DNA of 64,000 nt from Streptomyces brasiliensis (lineage in GTDB: Bacteria > Actinomycetota > Actinomycetes > Streptomycetales > Streptomycetaceae), in contig NZ_BMQA01000002.1 of the NCBI RefSeq assembly GCF_014647875.1, positions 248,001 through 312,000 of the forward strand, read 5' to 3'. Below are positions 42,855 through 52,516 of this stretch, piece by piece. Positions within the stretch are counted from its first letter, which is position 1; each line of letters starts with the position of its first letter. A program made the position numbers and the translations under genes. The notes under the pieces were generated by a model. It was not told the DNA's origin. It saw only the letters and a program-made list of their open reading frames with translations, and did not search any database.

Positions 42855-43865
42855 GTGGCACGCAGCAGCACGCGACCGACGAGCCGTGACGTCGCCCAGG
42901 CCGCCGGAGTCTCCCAGGCCGCCGTCTCACTCGTCCTGGGCGACAAATGGCACGGCCGGGTCTCGGCCGCCACCGCCGAACGCGTCCGGGAAGCCGCACG
43001 CGACCTCGGCTACCGCCCCAACCTCGCCGCCCGCAACCTCCGCATGGGCCGCACCCGCACCGTGCTCCTCGTCGTCCCCGCCCTCACGACCGAGTTCTTC
43101 GCCGGCGTCTACACCGGCGCCGCCCGCGTCGCCGCCCAGCACGGCTTCGGCATCGTCCTCTACCCCTCCCCCGAAGGCATCGGCCCGGCCCGCAACCCCT
43201 TCGCCTCCGCCCAAGCCGCCCTCGACGGCGTCATCGCCTCCTCCATGGCCGCCGACGCCCTCACCGCCATCCGCGGCGACCAACTGCCCCTCGTGATGCT
43301 CGACAGCGACCCCGACGGCAGCCTCGGTGCCGCGACCGTGAACCTCGACATCGCCGACGGCGTACGCCAGGTCGCCGACCACCTGCTGGCCCTCGGCCAC
43401 CGGCACTTCCTCCACCTCGCCGCCGACGTCGCGTCCTGGACCTTCGACGTACGCGCGCGTGAACTGGCCGCCCGAGTGGGCACCGTCGAGGGCACCACCC
43501 TGCGCACCGCCCGCGCTCCCATCTCCATCGAAGGCGCCGTGACCGCCGCCGAAGCCGCCCTCAGCGGCCCCCGCCCCACCGCGGTGGTGTGCGACGACGA
43601 CATGCTCGCCGCAGGCGCCTACAAGGCCGTACGCCGCCTCGGACTCCGCGTCCCCGACGACATCTCCGTCACCGGCCTCGACAACCTCGCCCTCGCCACC
43701 GCCCTCGACCCCGAACTGACGACCGTACGCCTCGACGCGGAACTCTTCGGCGAACGCGGCATGCGGGCCCTGCTGGCCGTCCTGGAAGGCCGGGAGCCGG
43801 AGAGCGGCGACATTCCCGTGGAGCTGGTGGTACGGGGCTCCACGGCACCGCCACACACAGCCTGA
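42855..43865 (+). CDS. LacI-family transcriptional regulator
   Basis: A 336-aa regulator. The HTH RPTSRDVAQAAGVSQAAVSLVLG and hinge YRPNLAARNLRMGRT are followed by a periplasmic-binding-protein-like effector domain (TVLLVVPALTTEFFAGVYTG, VVCDDDMLAAGAYKAVRRLGL, PDDISVTGLDNL). GTG 42855 has AAGGAG about 10 nt upstream. Codon usage is unusually C-rich at the third position. Divergent MFS transporter gene is its probable target. Confidence 0.93.
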   Translation: MARSSTRPTSRDVAQAAGVSQAAVSLVLGDKWHGRVSAATAERVREAARDLGYRPNLAARNLRMGRTRTVLLVVPALTTEFFAGVYTGAARVAAQHGFGIVLYPSPEGIGPARNPFASAQAALDGVIASSMAADALTAIRGDQLPLVMLDSDPDGSLGAATVNLDIADGVRQVADHLLALGHRHFLHLAADVASWTFDVRARELAARVGTVEGTTLRTARAPISIEGAVTAAEAALSGPRPTAVVCDDDMLAAGAYKAVRRLGLRVPDDISVTGLDNLALATALDPELTTVRLDAELFGERGMRALLAVLEGREPESGDIPVELVVRGSTAPPHTA

Positions 43866-43883
43866 ACGCCGGCCCCGAACGCC

Positions 43884-43917
43884 GTGTGCCCCGGCCGTAG
43901 CGTCGGCCGGGGCACAC
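43884..43917. terminator. Bidirectional terminator between lacI-type gene and prcA
   Basis: Perfect 13-bp stem (43884-43896 with 43905-43917) and an 8-nt loop between the convergent genes; ends the proteasome operon. Confidence 0.85.
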
Positions 43918-43938
43918 CAAGGGCGGGGTGAGGCGCGC

Positions 43939-44676
43939 CTACTCCTCCTCGGAGCTCTCCGCCTCCGTGGCCGCGCCCTCCGCCTCCAGCAGGCGGGAGA
44001 GCTGACGGCCGACGATGCGCTTGAACTTGCGCTGCTGCGGACGCGTACGGTCCAGTACGGCCACTTCCAGGCGCTCGGCGGGAATCTCCCGCTCCGTGCC
44101 GTTCGTGTCCCGGGACAGGGCCTGTACGGCCAGCTTGAGCGCCTCGGCCAGGCTCATGCCGTCCTGGTGCTGCTGGTCCAGGAAACTGCTGATCTGCTCC
44201 GCATTGCCGCCGACCGCGACCGAGCCGTGCTCGTCCACGATCGAACCGTCGTGCGGCAACCGGTAGATCTGGTCACCCTCAGGGGAGACACCTACCTCGG
44301 CGACGACCAGTTCCACCTCGTACGGCTTCTCGGCCGCACTCGAGAAGATCGTGCCCAGCGTCTGGGCGTACACGTTCGCCAGACCACGGGCGGTCACGTC
44401 ATCACGGTCATAGGTGTAACCGCGCAGATCGGCGTACCGGACACCACCGATGCGCAGGTTCTCGTACTCGTTGTACTTGCCGGCGGCCGCGAACCCGATC
44501 CGGTCATAGATCTCGCTGAACTTGTGCAGCGCACGGGACGGGTTCTCGCCGACGAAGACGATGCCGTCGGCGTACTGCAGCACGACCAGGCTGCGGCCAC
44601 GGGCGATGCCCTTGCGGGCGTACTCCGCCCGGTCGGCCATGGCCTGCTGGGGTGAGACATAGAACGGCGTCGACAC
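43939..44676 (-). CDS. prcA: 20S proteasome alpha subunit PrcA
   Basis: A 245-aa alpha-type proteasome subunit without a propeptide or catalytic Thr. The N-terminal gate segment [27 protein letters not shown] sequence and helix H0, then [19 protein letters not shown], the [21 protein letters not shown] region and [18 protein letters not shown] are characteristic. The C-terminal tail is acidic ([10 protein letters not shown]). Seven alpha subunits cap the PrcB rings and dock the Arc/Mpa ATPase. GTG 44676; 60 nt after prcB, last gene of the operon. Confidence 0.97.
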   Translation of the reverse strand: MSTPFYVSPQQAMADRAEYARKGIARGRSLVVLQYADGIVFVGENPSRALHKFSEIYDRIGFAAAGKYNEYENLRIGGVRYADLRGYTYDRDDVTARGLANVYAQTLGTIFSSAAEKPYEVELVVAEVGVSPEGDQIYRLPHDGSIVDEHGSVAVGGNAEQISSFLDQQHQDGMSLAEALKLAVQALSRDTNGTEREIPAERLEVAVLDRTRPQQRKFKRIVGRQLSRLLEAEGAATEAESSEEE

Positions 44677-44736
44677 CGGTTATCCGTCCCTTTCTGTCGA
44701 AGTCACAGGATCACCTTGACAAGAACCGCAGCCGGA

Positions 44737-45582
44737 CTACAGCAGCGCGGCCCGCGGGCCGTCGGGCTGCTCCAGCCGGCGCTCCAGCACCGAGCGGGCG
44801 ATCTCGGAGGACTCGTCCTCGGTGAGCCGGCGGAAACCGTCCTCGGTGATCACGGTGACGATCGGGTAGATCCGGCGGGCGACATCGGGACCACCGGTCG
44901 CCGAGTCGTCGTCTGCCGCGTCGTACAGGGCCTGCACCACGAGGGTCGTGGCCTGGTCCTCGGTCAGGTCCTCACGGAACAGCTTCTTCATGGCACCGCG
45001 CGCGAAGATCGAACCGGAGCCGGTGGAGGCGTACCCGTGCTCCTCGGAACGGCCGCCGGTGACGTCGTACGAGAAGATCCGCCCCTTGTCACGGTCTACA
45101 TCGAACCCGGCGAACAGGGGCACGACAGCCAGCCCCTGCATGGCCATGCCGAGATTGGACCGGATCATGGTCGACAGCCGGTTCGCCTTGCCCTCCAGCG
45201 ACAGCTGAGCGCCCTCGACCTTCTCGAAGTGCTCCAGCTCCAGCTGGAAAAGCTTGACCATCTCGACGGCGAGACCGGCGGTGCCGGCGATACCGACGGC
45301 CGAGTACTCGTCCGCCGGGAACACCTTCTCGATGTCCCGCTGCGCGATGACGTTGCCCATGGTGGCCCGCCGGTCACCGGCCAGCACGACGCCGCCCGGG
45401 AAGGTCACGGCGACGATGGTCGTGCCGTGCGGAGCCTCGACGACCCCCTGGGTGGGCGGCAGCTGCCGCTTCCCGGGGAGCAGCTCGGGCTGGTGATCGG
45501 AGAGAAAGTCCATGAACGAGGAGGACCCAGGCGTCAGGAAGGCAGCTGGTAGACGCCCGGTGCCACGAGTGTTGGCTTCCAC
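44737..45582 (-). CDS. prcB: 20S proteasome beta subunit PrcB
   Basis: A 281-aa proteolytic subunit made as a precursor. Cleavage after Gly53 ([20 protein letters not shown]) would free the catalytic N-terminal Thr54; the catalytic Lys lies in [20 protein letters not shown] and the Ser/Asp partners in [23 protein letters not shown] 45582 has AAGGA 5 nt upstream and lies inside the end of the endonuclease gene (49-nt overlap), so its translation is probably coupled to that gene. The 53-residue propeptide is typical in length for actinobacteria. Confidence 0.97.
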   Translation of the reverse strand: MEANTRGTGRLPAAFLTPGSSSFMDFLSDHQPELLPGKRQLPPTQGVVEAPHGTTIVAVTFPGGVVLAGDRRATMGNVIAQRDIEKVFPADEYSAVGIAGTAGLAVEMVKLFQLELEHFEKVEGAQLSLEGKANRLSTMIRSNLGMAMQGLAVVPLFAGFDVDRDKGRIFSYDVTGGRSEEHGYASTGSGSIFARGAMKKLFREDLTEDQATTLVVQALYDAADDDSATGGPDVARRIYPIVTVITEDGFRRLTEDESSEIARSVLERRLEQPDGPRAALL

Positions 45583-46124
45583 GAGTTTCCTTCCAGATAG
45601 GCGGCGGCCCGACGTACGGCGTCGGGGTCGTCCCCCAGCTTGCCGATGGCCGAGTTGCAGTTGAAGCACAGTACGCCACGGACCCTACCCGTCCTGTGGC
45701 AGTGATCCACATACACGGCCGGAGCTTGCAAGCAGATCACACAGAGCCCCCGCTGGGAGGCCACCATCGCGTCCCGCTCGGCTTCGGTGAGGCCGTATTG
45801 GCGCATCAGGTGGTCTCGCCGCCCGCGCTCGGCCCGGCAGGCCTTGCAGCGCGTCGACAGACCGTCCGAAGCGGTCGTATTGCGATGCCATTCGCTGTGC
45901 GGCTTGATCTCGCCGCATGTCCGGCAGAGCTTGTGCCCGTCGGGCACATCCACCTGGTCGCGAACGATCTTGCCCCTGGCTTCCTGGCGACGCCGGTAGT
46001 ACCCCGCAGCGCATTCACGGCAACCGGTCTGCAGGCCATCAGGCCGTGACCGGTTGCTCGCGAACGCGCTGACCGGAAGTACCTCCTGACACGTCGAGCA
46101 CTTCTTCCCGCCCCCGTCGTTCAT
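45534..46124 (-). CDS. Endonuclease VII-like HNH nuclease within the proteasome operon
   Basis: A 196-aa protein. The N-terminal half has two related CxxC zinc-ribbon modules ([15 protein letters not shown]...CREC and [18 protein letters not shown]...CKAC), and the C-terminal half is a recombination endonuclease VII (T4 gp49-type HNH) domain: [31 protein letters not shown], with catalytic His in DHCH and zinc Cys residues. These enzymes cut branched or cruciform DNA. It starts 9 nt after pup and overlaps prcB by 49 nt, so it is expressed with the proteasome. The same arrangement is known in other Streptomyces (SCO1645, recalled), but the biological role is unclear. Confidence 0.9.
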   Translation of the reverse strand: MNDGGGKKCSTCQEVLPVSAFASNRSRPDGLQTGCRECAAGYYRRRQEARGKIVRDQVDVPDGHKLCRTCGEIKPHSEWHRNTTASDGLSTRCKACRAERGRRDHLMRQYGLTEAERDAMVASQRGLCVICLQAPAVYVDHCHRTGRVRGVLCFNCNSAIGKLGDDPDAVRRAAAYLEGNSWKPTLVAPGVYQLPS

Positions 46125-46133
46125 GTTTGTGAA

Positions 46134-46352
46134 CTACTGTCCACCCTTTTGAACGAACGAGCGTACGAAGTCCTCGGCGTTCTCCTCCAAGACGTCGTCG
46201 ATTTCGTCCAGCACGGAGTCCACGTCGTCCGACAGCTTCTCCTGCCGTTCCTTCAGGTCCTCCGCAGCCTGCGCGTCCTGCGACTGCTCCTCGACCTCCT
46301 CGGTCGAGCGCGTCGCCTTCTGCTGGCCGCCGCCGGTGTCCTTGGTCGCCAT
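46134..46352 (-). CDS. pup: Prokaryotic ubiquitin-like protein Pup
   Basis: A 72-aa, largely disordered acidic protein. The helical docking region for Arc (SQDAQAAEDLKERQEKLSDD) and the C-terminal VRSFVQKGGQ are diagnostic. The last residue is Gln, so deamidation to Glu by Dop is needed before PafA can attach it. ATG 46352 begins MATKDTGGGQQ. First of pup - endonuclease - prcB - prcA; the 190-nt gap after dop may contain its own promoter. Confidence 0.98.
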   Translation of the reverse strand: MATKDTGGGQQKATRSTEEVEEQSQDAQAAEDLKERQEKLSDDVDSVLDEIDDVLEENAEDFVRSFVQKGGQ

Positions 46353-46435
46353 AACCCTCACCCCGCTCAGTTCGCCCGACATGGTCGACAGGTCGGCATT
46401 CCTGCCGATCGGTGATGATCAGACCCTACAAGCCG

Positions 46436-46537
46436 GGTCCGACATCGGCCCCGCAGTTTCTCCAACGCACGGGGGCCACCTCGATGATTCCCGGGAGCCG
46501 GGATTTCCACCCCGCGCGCCCGGTACGGTCCGACATC
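46436..46537. repeat. Direct repeats GGTCCGACATC between dop and pup
   Basis: GGTCCGACATC occurs at 46436-46446 and 46527-46537, the only repeated sequence in the dop-pup gap. Could be regulator sites for pup expression; tentative. Confidence 0.3.
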
Positions 46538-46542
46538 TCGGG

Positions 46543-48054
46543 TCAGCCGCCGGAGAGGACCCTGACCAGGTCTTCCGCCGTACGGCAGCGGTCCAGCAGC
46601 TCCTTGACGTGATTTCGCGTTCCGCGTAGTGGTTCGAGGGTTGGAACGCGCTGGAGGGAGTCCCGCCCGGGCAGGTCGAAGATCACGGAGTCCCAGGACG
46701 CGGCCGCGACGTCGTCGGCGTACTGCTCCAGGCAGCGGCCGCGGAAGTAGGCCCGGGTGTCCTCCGGCGGCTTCGTGCGCGCCCTGTCGACCTCGGTCTC
46801 GTCCAGGAGGCGCTTGATGCGGCCGCGGGCCGCCAGACGGTTGTAGAGGCCCTTCTCGGCCCGTACGTCCGCGTACTGGAGGTCGACGAGGTGCAGCCGG
46901 GCGGCGTCCCAGTCGAGGTCGTCGCGGCGGCGGTAGCCCTCCATCAGCTCTCGCTTGGCCACCCAGTCCAGTTCCCCGGCGAGGCTCATCGGGTCGTTCT
47001 CGAGCCGGTTGAGGGTGTCCTCCCAGCGGGTCAGGACGTCCTTGGTCTGGTCGTCGGCGTCCGCGCCGTAGCGTTCCTCGACGTACTTGCGGGAGAGCTC
47101 GAAGTACTCCATCTGGAGCTGGACCGCGGTGAGTGTCCGGCCGCTGCGGAGCGTGACGAGGCGCTTGAGCGTCGGGTCGTGCGAGACCTGGTGGAGGGTG
47201 CGGACGGGCTGGTCGACGGCCAGGTCCACGGCGATGAAGCCGTCCTCGATCATCGAGAGGACGAGGGCCGTGGTACCCAGTTTGAGGTACGTGGAGATCT
47301 CGGAGAGGTTCGCGTCGCCGATGATCACGTGCAGCCGGCGGTACTTCTCCGCGTCGGCGTGCGGTTCGTCGCGGGTGTTGATGATCGGACGCTTGAGCGT
47401 GGTCTCCAGGCCGACCTCGACCTCGAAGTAGTCCGCGCGCTGGCTGAGCTGGAAGCCGTGTTCGTGGCCGTCCTGACCGATGCCGACGCGGCCGGCGCCG
47501 GTGACGACCTGGCGGGAGACGAAGAAGGGCGTGAGGTGGCGCACGATGTCCGAGAAGGCGGTCTCCCGCTTCATCAGGTAGTTCTCGTGCGTGCCGTAGC
47601 TGGCGCCCTTGTTGTCGGTGTTGTTCTTGTAGAGGTGGATCGGCTGGGCGCCGGGCAGCTGGGCGGCCCGCTCGGCGGCCTCGGCCATGATGCGTTCGCC
47701 GGCCTTGTCCCAGAGGACGGCGTCCCGCGGGTTGGTGACTTCAGGGGCGCTGTATTCGGGGTGTGCGTGGTCGACGTAGAGTCGTGCGCCGTTGGTGAGG
47801 ATCACGTTGGCGAGGCCGATGTCCTCGTCGGTGAGCTGGCTGGCGTCGGCGGCCTCGCGGGCGAGGTCGAAGCCTCGCGCGTCCCGCAGCGGGTTCTCCT
47901 CCTCGAAGTCCCAGCGGGCCCGGCGGGCCCGGTGCATCGCCGCCGCGTAGGCGTTGACGATCTGGGACGAGGTGAGCATGGCATTGGCGTTGGGGTGGCC
48001 GGGGACGGAGATGCCGTACTCCGTCTCGATGCCCATTACTCGCCGTACGGTCAT
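46543..48054 (-). CDS. dop: Pup deamidase/depupylase Dop
   Basis: A 503-aa PafA paralogue with the same glutamine-synthetase fold: [38 protein letters not shown] (catalytic Asp), [42 protein letters not shown]. The Dop-specific loop after the first strand ([21 protein letters not shown]) is present. It converts Pup-Gln to Pup-Glu and removes Pup from substrates. ATG 48054 has AAGGAGG 5 nt upstream. It starts 234 nt after arc, behind arc's terminator, so it heads its own transcript with pup and the proteasome genes. Confidence 0.97.
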   Translation of the reverse strand: MTVRRVMGIETEYGISVPGHPNANAMLTSSQIVNAYAAAMHRARRARWDFEEENPLRDARGFDLAREAADASQLTDEDIGLANVILTNGARLYVDHAHPEYSAPEVTNPRDAVLWDKAGERIMAEAAERAAQLPGAQPIHLYKNNTDNKGASYGTHENYLMKRETAFSDIVRHLTPFFVSRQVVTGAGRVGIGQDGHEHGFQLSQRADYFEVEVGLETTLKRPIINTRDEPHADAEKYRRLHVIIGDANLSEISTYLKLGTTALVLSMIEDGFIAVDLAVDQPVRTLHQVSHDPTLKRLVTLRSGRTLTAVQLQMEYFELSRKYVEERYGADADDQTKDVLTRWEDTLNRLENDPMSLAGELDWVAKRELMEGYRRRDDLDWDAARLHLVDLQYADVRAEKGLYNRLAARGRIKRLLDETEVDRARTKPPEDTRAYFRGRCLEQYADDVAAASWDSVIFDLPGRDSLQRVPTLEPLRGTRNHVKELLDRCRTAEDLVRVLSGG

Positions 48055-48243
48055 GCGGCCCTCCTTGCCCGGCGGCACCCTCGGTCTTGGGCGCCGCTCA
48101 CGTACCGCTGGCGCTCCGGTGCGTGTGCGGTGCCCGTCCCCGCACTGCGCGACTCGGCGGTACGAAAGAGCCTAGAACGCCTTTGCGCTGGTGGGGAGAT
48201 CATTTGCGTCATTGCCTGCTCCAGCCGTGGCCTGAAAAACAGT

Positions 48244-48278
48244 CCGCTGCGGGTACCCGGTGAGGGCACCCGCAGCGG
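48244..48278 (-). terminator. arc/mpa terminator
   Basis: Perfect 11-bp stem (48244-48254 with 48268-48278), 13-nt loop, starting 9 nt past the arc stop codon. Confidence 0.8.
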
Positions 48279-48287
48279 CCCCGCCTT

Positions 48288-50054
48288 TTACAGGTACTGA
48301 CCCGTGTTCGCCACCGTGTCGATGGAGCGTCCGGTGTCCGCGCCCTGCTTTCCGGTGACGAGGGTACGGATGTAGACGATCCGTTCGCCCTTCTTGCCGG
48401 AGATCCGGGCCCAGTCGTCCGGGTTGGTGGTGTTGGGCAGGTCCTCGTTCTCCTTGAACTCGTCCACACAGGCCTGGAGCAGGTGGGAGACGCGGAGGCC
48501 CTTCTGGTTGTTGTCGAGGAATTCCTTGATCGCCATTTTCTTGGCGCGTCCGACGATGTTCTCGATCATGGCGCCGGAGTTGAAGTCCTTGAAGTAGAGG
48601 ACTTCCTTGTCGCCGTTGGCGTAGGTGACCTCCAGGAAGCGGTTCTCCTCGGATTCGGCGTACATGTGTTCCACAGCCGTCTGGATCATGCTCTGGACGG
48701 TGAGGGTCTTGTCGCCGCCGTGTTCGCCGAGGTCGTCCGCGTGCAGCGGGAGGCGCTCGGTGAGGTACTTCTGGAAGATGTCCTTGGCCGCTTCGGCGTC
48801 CGGGCGTTCGATCTTGATCTTCACGTCGAGCCTGCCGGGCCGCAGGATGGCCGGGTCGATCATGTCCTCACGGTTGGAGGCGCCGATCACGACCACGTTC
48901 TGCAGGCCTTCGACACCGTCGATCTCGGCGAGCAGCTGGGGGACGATGGTGTTCTCCACGTCCGAGCTGACGCCGGAGCCGCGGGTGCGGAAGAGGGACT
49001 CCATCTCGTCGAAGAAGACGATGACGGGGGTGCCCTCGCTGGCCTTCTCACGGGCACGCTGGAAGACGAGGCGGATCTGCCGCTCGGTCTCACCGACGTA
49101 CTTGTTGAGCAGCTCGGGGCCCTTGATGTTGAGGAAGAAGCTCTTGCCGGCGGCCTGGCCGGTCACCTCGGCGACCTTCTTGGCGAGGGAGTTGGCGACG
49201 GCCTTGGCGATGAGCGTCTTGCCGCATCCGGGCGGTCCGTAGAGCAGGACGCCCTTGGGCGGGCGCAGTTCGTGCTCCTTGAACAGGTCGGGGTAGAGGT
49301 ACGGGAGCTCGACCGCGTCGCGGATGGCCTCGATCTGGCCGGAGAGGCCGCCGATCTGTTCGTAGCCGATGTCCGGGACCTCTTCGAGGACGAGTTCCTC
49401 GACCTCGCTCTTGGGGACGATCTCGTAGACGTAGCCGGAGCGGGGTTCGAGCAGGAGGGCGTCGCCGGGGCGGATGGTGACGTCCAGCAGCGGCTCGGCG
49501 AGCCGTACCACCCGTTCCTCGTCGGTGTGCCCGAGGACCAGGGCGCGTTCGCCGTCCTCGAGGATCTCCTTGAGGGTGACGATGTCCCCGACGCGCTCGA
49601 ACTTCATGGCCTCGACCACGTTGAGCGCTTCGTTGAGCATGACTTCCTGGCCGCGCCTGAGGTCGTCGACCTCGACGCTTGGGCTGACGTTCACCCGGAG
49701 TTTGCGGCCGCCGGTGAAGATGTCGGCGGTTCCGTCCTCGTTGGCCTGCAGGAAGACTCCGAAGCCGGCCGGTGGCTGGGCGAGCCGGTCGACTTCTTCC
49801 TTGAGGGCCACGATCTGGTCCCGGGCCTCGCGGAGCGTGTTGGCGAGTCGCTCGTTCTGGGCGGACACGCCGGCCAGGTTCGTCTGCAGCTCGACGATCC
49901 GCTCTTCGAGAATCCTCGTGTGTCGCGGAGAGTCGGCGAGCTTGCGTCGCAGGACGGCGATCTCCTGCTCAAGGTAGGCGATCTGCCCGGCCGGGTCCTC
50001 GGACCCTCGTCCCGGGCGGATGCCGCGGTTCATGTCGTCGTCGTGGGCTGCCAC
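48288..50054 (-). CDS. arc: Proteasome-associated AAA ATPase Arc/Mpa
   Basis: A 588-aa hexameric unfoldase. An N-terminal coiled coil (about residues 20-85) binds Pup; an OB-fold interdomain follows; the AAA domain has Walker [13 protein letters not shown], Walker [13 protein letters not shown], the second region of homology [20 protein letters not shown]. It ends NTGQYL, the penultimate-Tyr motif that docks in the proteasome alpha ring. GTG 50054 follows GGAGG by 8 nt. Monocistronic and divergent from a ferredoxin gene. Homologue SCO1648 (recalled). Confidence 0.97.
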   Translation of the reverse strand: MAAHDDDMNRGIRPGRGSEDPAGQIAYLEQEIAVLRRKLADSPRHTRILEERIVELQTNLAGVSAQNERLANTLREARDQIVALKEEVDRLAQPPAGFGVFLQANEDGTADIFTGGRKLRVNVSPSVEVDDLRRGQEVMLNEALNVVEAMKFERVGDIVTLKEILEDGERALVLGHTDEERVVRLAEPLLDVTIRPGDALLLEPRSGYVYEIVPKSEVEELVLEEVPDIGYEQIGGLSGQIEAIRDAVELPYLYPDLFKEHELRPPKGVLLYGPPGCGKTLIAKAVANSLAKKVAEVTGQAAGKSFFLNIKGPELLNKYVGETERQIRLVFQRAREKASEGTPVIVFFDEMESLFRTRGSGVSSDVENTIVPQLLAEIDGVEGLQNVVVIGASNREDMIDPAILRPGRLDVKIKIERPDAEAAKDIFQKYLTERLPLHADDLGEHGGDKTLTVQSMIQTAVEHMYAESEENRFLEVTYANGDKEVLYFKDFNSGAMIENIVGRAKKMAIKEFLDNNQKGLRVSHLLQACVDEFKENEDLPNTTNPDDWARISGKKGERIVYIRTLVTGKQGADTGRSIDTVANTGQYL

Positions 50055-50300
50055 GGTCCTCACCTCCTCCAAGGGGAGCTGGACGCTTCCAGACCCTACC
50101 TGGGTGGGTGTCGATTGAAACCCCTAGATCACAAAGACTGTCAAGAGGTGTCCGATCTTCACCCTTGCGCTCTCCCTCACGCCAGGGGAATACCCAGTGA
50201 ACATGATTGGGAAGCGGCCGGGGGTAGGGTCACCACTGTTCAACACCCGTCAGAGCTGGCCGGATTCCCGATCGGTTCGACGTATTCACCGGCAGGAGAG

Positions 50301-50603
50301 ATGAGCGTGCAGCAGGAGGCCCGCGGCGACGGGGCGCTGGAGGTCTGGATCGATCAGGATCTGTGTACGGGCGACGGGATCTGTGCCCAGTACGCGCCTG
50401 AGGTGTTCGAGCTGGACATCGACGGGCTGGCCTACGTGAAGGGCGCGGACGACGAGCTGTTGCAAGCCAAGGGGGCAGTGACTGCGGTGCCGTTGCCGCT
50501 TCTCACGGATGTGGTCGACTCGGCGCGGGAGTGCCCCGGTGAGTGCATCCATGTACGCCGGGTTTCGGACAGGGTCGAGGTCTACGGGCCCGACGCGGAG
50601 TGA
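50301..50603 (+). CDS. Ferredoxin
   Basis: A 100-aa ferredoxin of the actinobacterial [3Fe-4S]/[4Fe-4S] P450-partner type. The cluster cysteines are in DLCTGDGICAQYAPEVF and the later ECPGECIHV. The ATG at 50301 is only 2 nt from AGGAG, whereas the in-frame GTG at 50307 is 8 nt away, so the real start may be 50307. It is divergent from arc with a 246-nt gap. No P450 or reductase is adjacent; the nearest P450 is 25 kb away in conservon 9. Confidence 0.88.
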   Translation: MSVQQEARGDGALEVWIDQDLCTGDGICAQYAPEVFELDIDGLAYVKGADDELLQAKGAVTAVPLPLLTDVVDSARECPGECIHVRRVSDRVEVYGPDAE

Positions 50604-50688
50604 CGCGTCGGGCACATGTGGTGACCTCTGTCTGGTTTCTCACATCTCACATGCCGGACCGGGATGCCTCTATGTCGCAGTCGGCATG

Positions 50689-51267
50689 TCACACGCTGTG
50701 GGCGGCGGAGGGGGTGGAGCGGACGAACGCGCGGCCGTTCCACTGCCACTTGGCGTCGCTCTTGACGTCGGGGCAGCAACTCGGCACGTCGGCCGAGGAG
50801 TAGCCGAGCAGGGTGGCGGTGACGGCTCCGGCACGGACGGCGAAGTCGGTGACGGTGTGCCGGTCCTTGGGGTCGACGAGGGTGGCGACGACGCGGGGCT
50901 GCCGGGCGCCGGCGGCCTGGGTGAGGACGTAGACGGCGTCGGGCGGGGTGCCCATGGGGGCGTCGCAGTGGACCACGGCGACCGTCTCGGGGCGGCCGTC
51001 GCCGTCGAGGTCCCCGCTGGCCTTCTTCTGCACCAGGACCTTCACCGGGCCGCATTCCAGGGGGAAGTCGACGCCTGTGGTGCTGGGGGCGGTGGCCGCG
51101 GGTGCGGTCTTGGACTGCGTACCGGCGGCGGGCTGGGCGGCTTTGGCCGAGCCGGGCTGCAGCACTGAGGAGAGTGCCACGGCGCCGAGGACAGCGGTTG
51201 CGGTGGCGACCCAGTGGATGGGTCGGGGGTGTGCGTGAGCGAGTTCCGGGACGGCGGAGTGCTGCAC
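50689..51267 (-). CDS. Secreted or membrane-anchored protein of unknown function
   Basis: A 192-aa protein with an N-terminal export segment (WVATATAVLGAVALSSVL, possible cleavage after AKA). A Ser/Thr/Ala linker is followed by a domain with a calcium-type loop (SGDLDGDGRPETVAVVHCD), as in FG-GAP/VCBS-like modules, and a C-terminal CCP motif (SADVPSCCPDV). GTG 51267 has AGGAG 9 nt upstream. It is downstream of trmI but separated by a very long hairpin. I do not recognise the family. Confidence 0.8.
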   Translation of the reverse strand: MQHSAVPELAHAHPRPIHWVATATAVLGAVALSSVLQPGSAKAAQPAAGTQSKTAPAATAPSTTGVDFPLECGPVKVLVQKKASGDLDGDGRPETVAVVHCDAPMGTPPDAVYVLTQAAGARQPRVVATLVDPKDRHTVTDFAVRAGAVTATLLGYSSADVPSCCPDVKSDAKWQWNGRAFVRSTPSAAHSV

Positions 51268-51411
51268 TAGGAGTGTCTCCTGTGAGGGCTGTGCCGGTGG
51301 GGGTGGCCAGCATGGTGCCACACGTCACAGTGCGGGGGAACGGCGGGGTCCGGGTTTTCGCAGGCGTTGCCGGGCTGGGGCCCGAAGGTCTGGGTCGTCC
51401 GGTGTCCTGTC

Positions 51412-51477
51412 AACGCACGGGCGCCGTGGCCGAGTTCCCGGAATCGGTCCGGAACTCGGCCACGGCGCCTGTGCGTT
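51412..51477 (-). terminator. Exceptionally long terminator hairpin after trmI
   Basis: Arms 51412-51438 and 51451-51477 pair over 27 nt with one mismatch (position 8), 12-nt loop. It starts 20 nt past the trmI stop on the minus strand. Confidence 0.8.
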
Positions 51478-51496
51478 GGTGGTGGTGTGGGGCGGG

Positions 51497-52399
51497 TCAG
51501 CGGCCTGTTCCGCCGTCGGCGTTGGGGCCGGCGTAGTCCTCGCCGTAGGCGCCCTTGGCGGGGCGGCGGCGGCGCATGGGGGGCTCGACGCCGTCCGCGA
51601 GGCGACGGGCGGTGAGCAGGAAGCCGGTGTGGCCGATCATGCGGTGGTCGGGGCGGACGGCGAGGCCCTCGATGTGCCAGTTGCGGATCATCGTCTCCCA
51701 GGAGGTCGGCTCGTTGAAGCAGCCGATCTCGCGGATGGACTCGACGGTCCGCGCGAGCTGGGTGGTGGTGGCGACGTAGCAGCAGAGGATGCCGCCGGGC
51801 ACGAGTGCCTTGGAGACGGCCTCGAGGCATTCCCAGGGGGCGAGCATGTCGAGGATGACGCGGTCGACGTCGGTGTCGGAGAGGTTGTCCTGGAGGTCCC
51901 CGACGGTGAGCTGCCAGGCGGGGTGCGGTCCGCCGAAGTAGCGCTCCACGTTCTGCTGGGCGATCTCGGCGAAGTCCTCGCGGCGCTCGTAGGAGTGCAG
52001 CATGCCCTGGTCGCCGATGGCGCGCAGCAGGAAGCTGCTGAGCGAGCCGGAGCCGACGCCGGCCTCGACGACGCGGGCGCCGGGGAAGATGTCGGCGAAG
52101 GCGAGGATGTGCCCCGCGTCCTTCGGGTAGACGACGGCTGCCCCGCGGGGCATGGACAGGACGTAGTCGGGGAGCAGGGGGCGCAGCGCGAGGTAGGCGA
52201 CGTTGCCGGTGGTGCGGACAACGCTGCCCTCGGGAGCACCGATCAGTTCGTCGTGCGGGAAGGACCCCTTGTGGGTGTGGAAGTTCTTCCCGGCTTCGAG
52301 CGTGAACGTGTAGTGGCGGCCCTTGGGGTCGGTCAGCTGTACCTGGTCCCCGACCTTGAAGGGCCCGCGCCTGCGGGCGGCACCGGTCGGTTCGGACAT
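51497..52399 (-). CDS. trmI: tRNA (adenine-58-N1)-methyltransferase
   Basis: A 300-aa TrmI-type enzyme. The N-terminal beta domain (FKVGDQVQLTDPKGRHYTFTLE) precedes a Rossmann methyltransferase: SAM motif VVEAGVGSGSLSSFLLRA, YERREDFAEIAQQNV and VILDMLAPWECLE. It methylates A58 in the T-loop of tRNAs. ATG 52399 has GTAGG 8 nt upstream. In actinobacteria trmI commonly lies next to the proteasome ATPase gene, as here. Adjacent upstream, in the same direction, is the site-2 protease gene (117-nt gap). Confidence 0.95.
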   Translation of the reverse strand: MSEPTGAARRRGPFKVGDQVQLTDPKGRHYTFTLEAGKNFHTHKGSFPHDELIGAPEGSVVRTTGNVAYLALRPLLPDYVLSMPRGAAVVYPKDAGHILAFADIFPGARVVEAGVGSGSLSSFLLRAIGDQGMLHSYERREDFAEIAQQNVERYFGGPHPAWQLTVGDLQDNLSDTDVDRVILDMLAPWECLEAVSKALVPGGILCCYVATTTQLARTVESIREIGCFNEPTSWETMIRNWHIEGLAVRPDHRMIGHTGFLLTARRLADGVEPPMRRRRPAKGAYGEDYAGPNADGGTGR

Positions 52400-52516
52400 G
52401 TGACCAGCCTACCGGCGTTTGAGGGGGTCGCCGACCATGTGCGGAGGGTCCTGGAGCTGGTGCTCTGACCGGAAAGGTTCACCGGCTCGCGACGGCATAC
52501 CTTCCCGGCCACAGCA

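Noticed and set aside
48483..50300. Open frame antisense to arc joining the ferredoxin
   Set aside because: Acidic Gly/Leu/Val-rich shadow translation of arc; the ferredoxin begins at 50301 or 50307.
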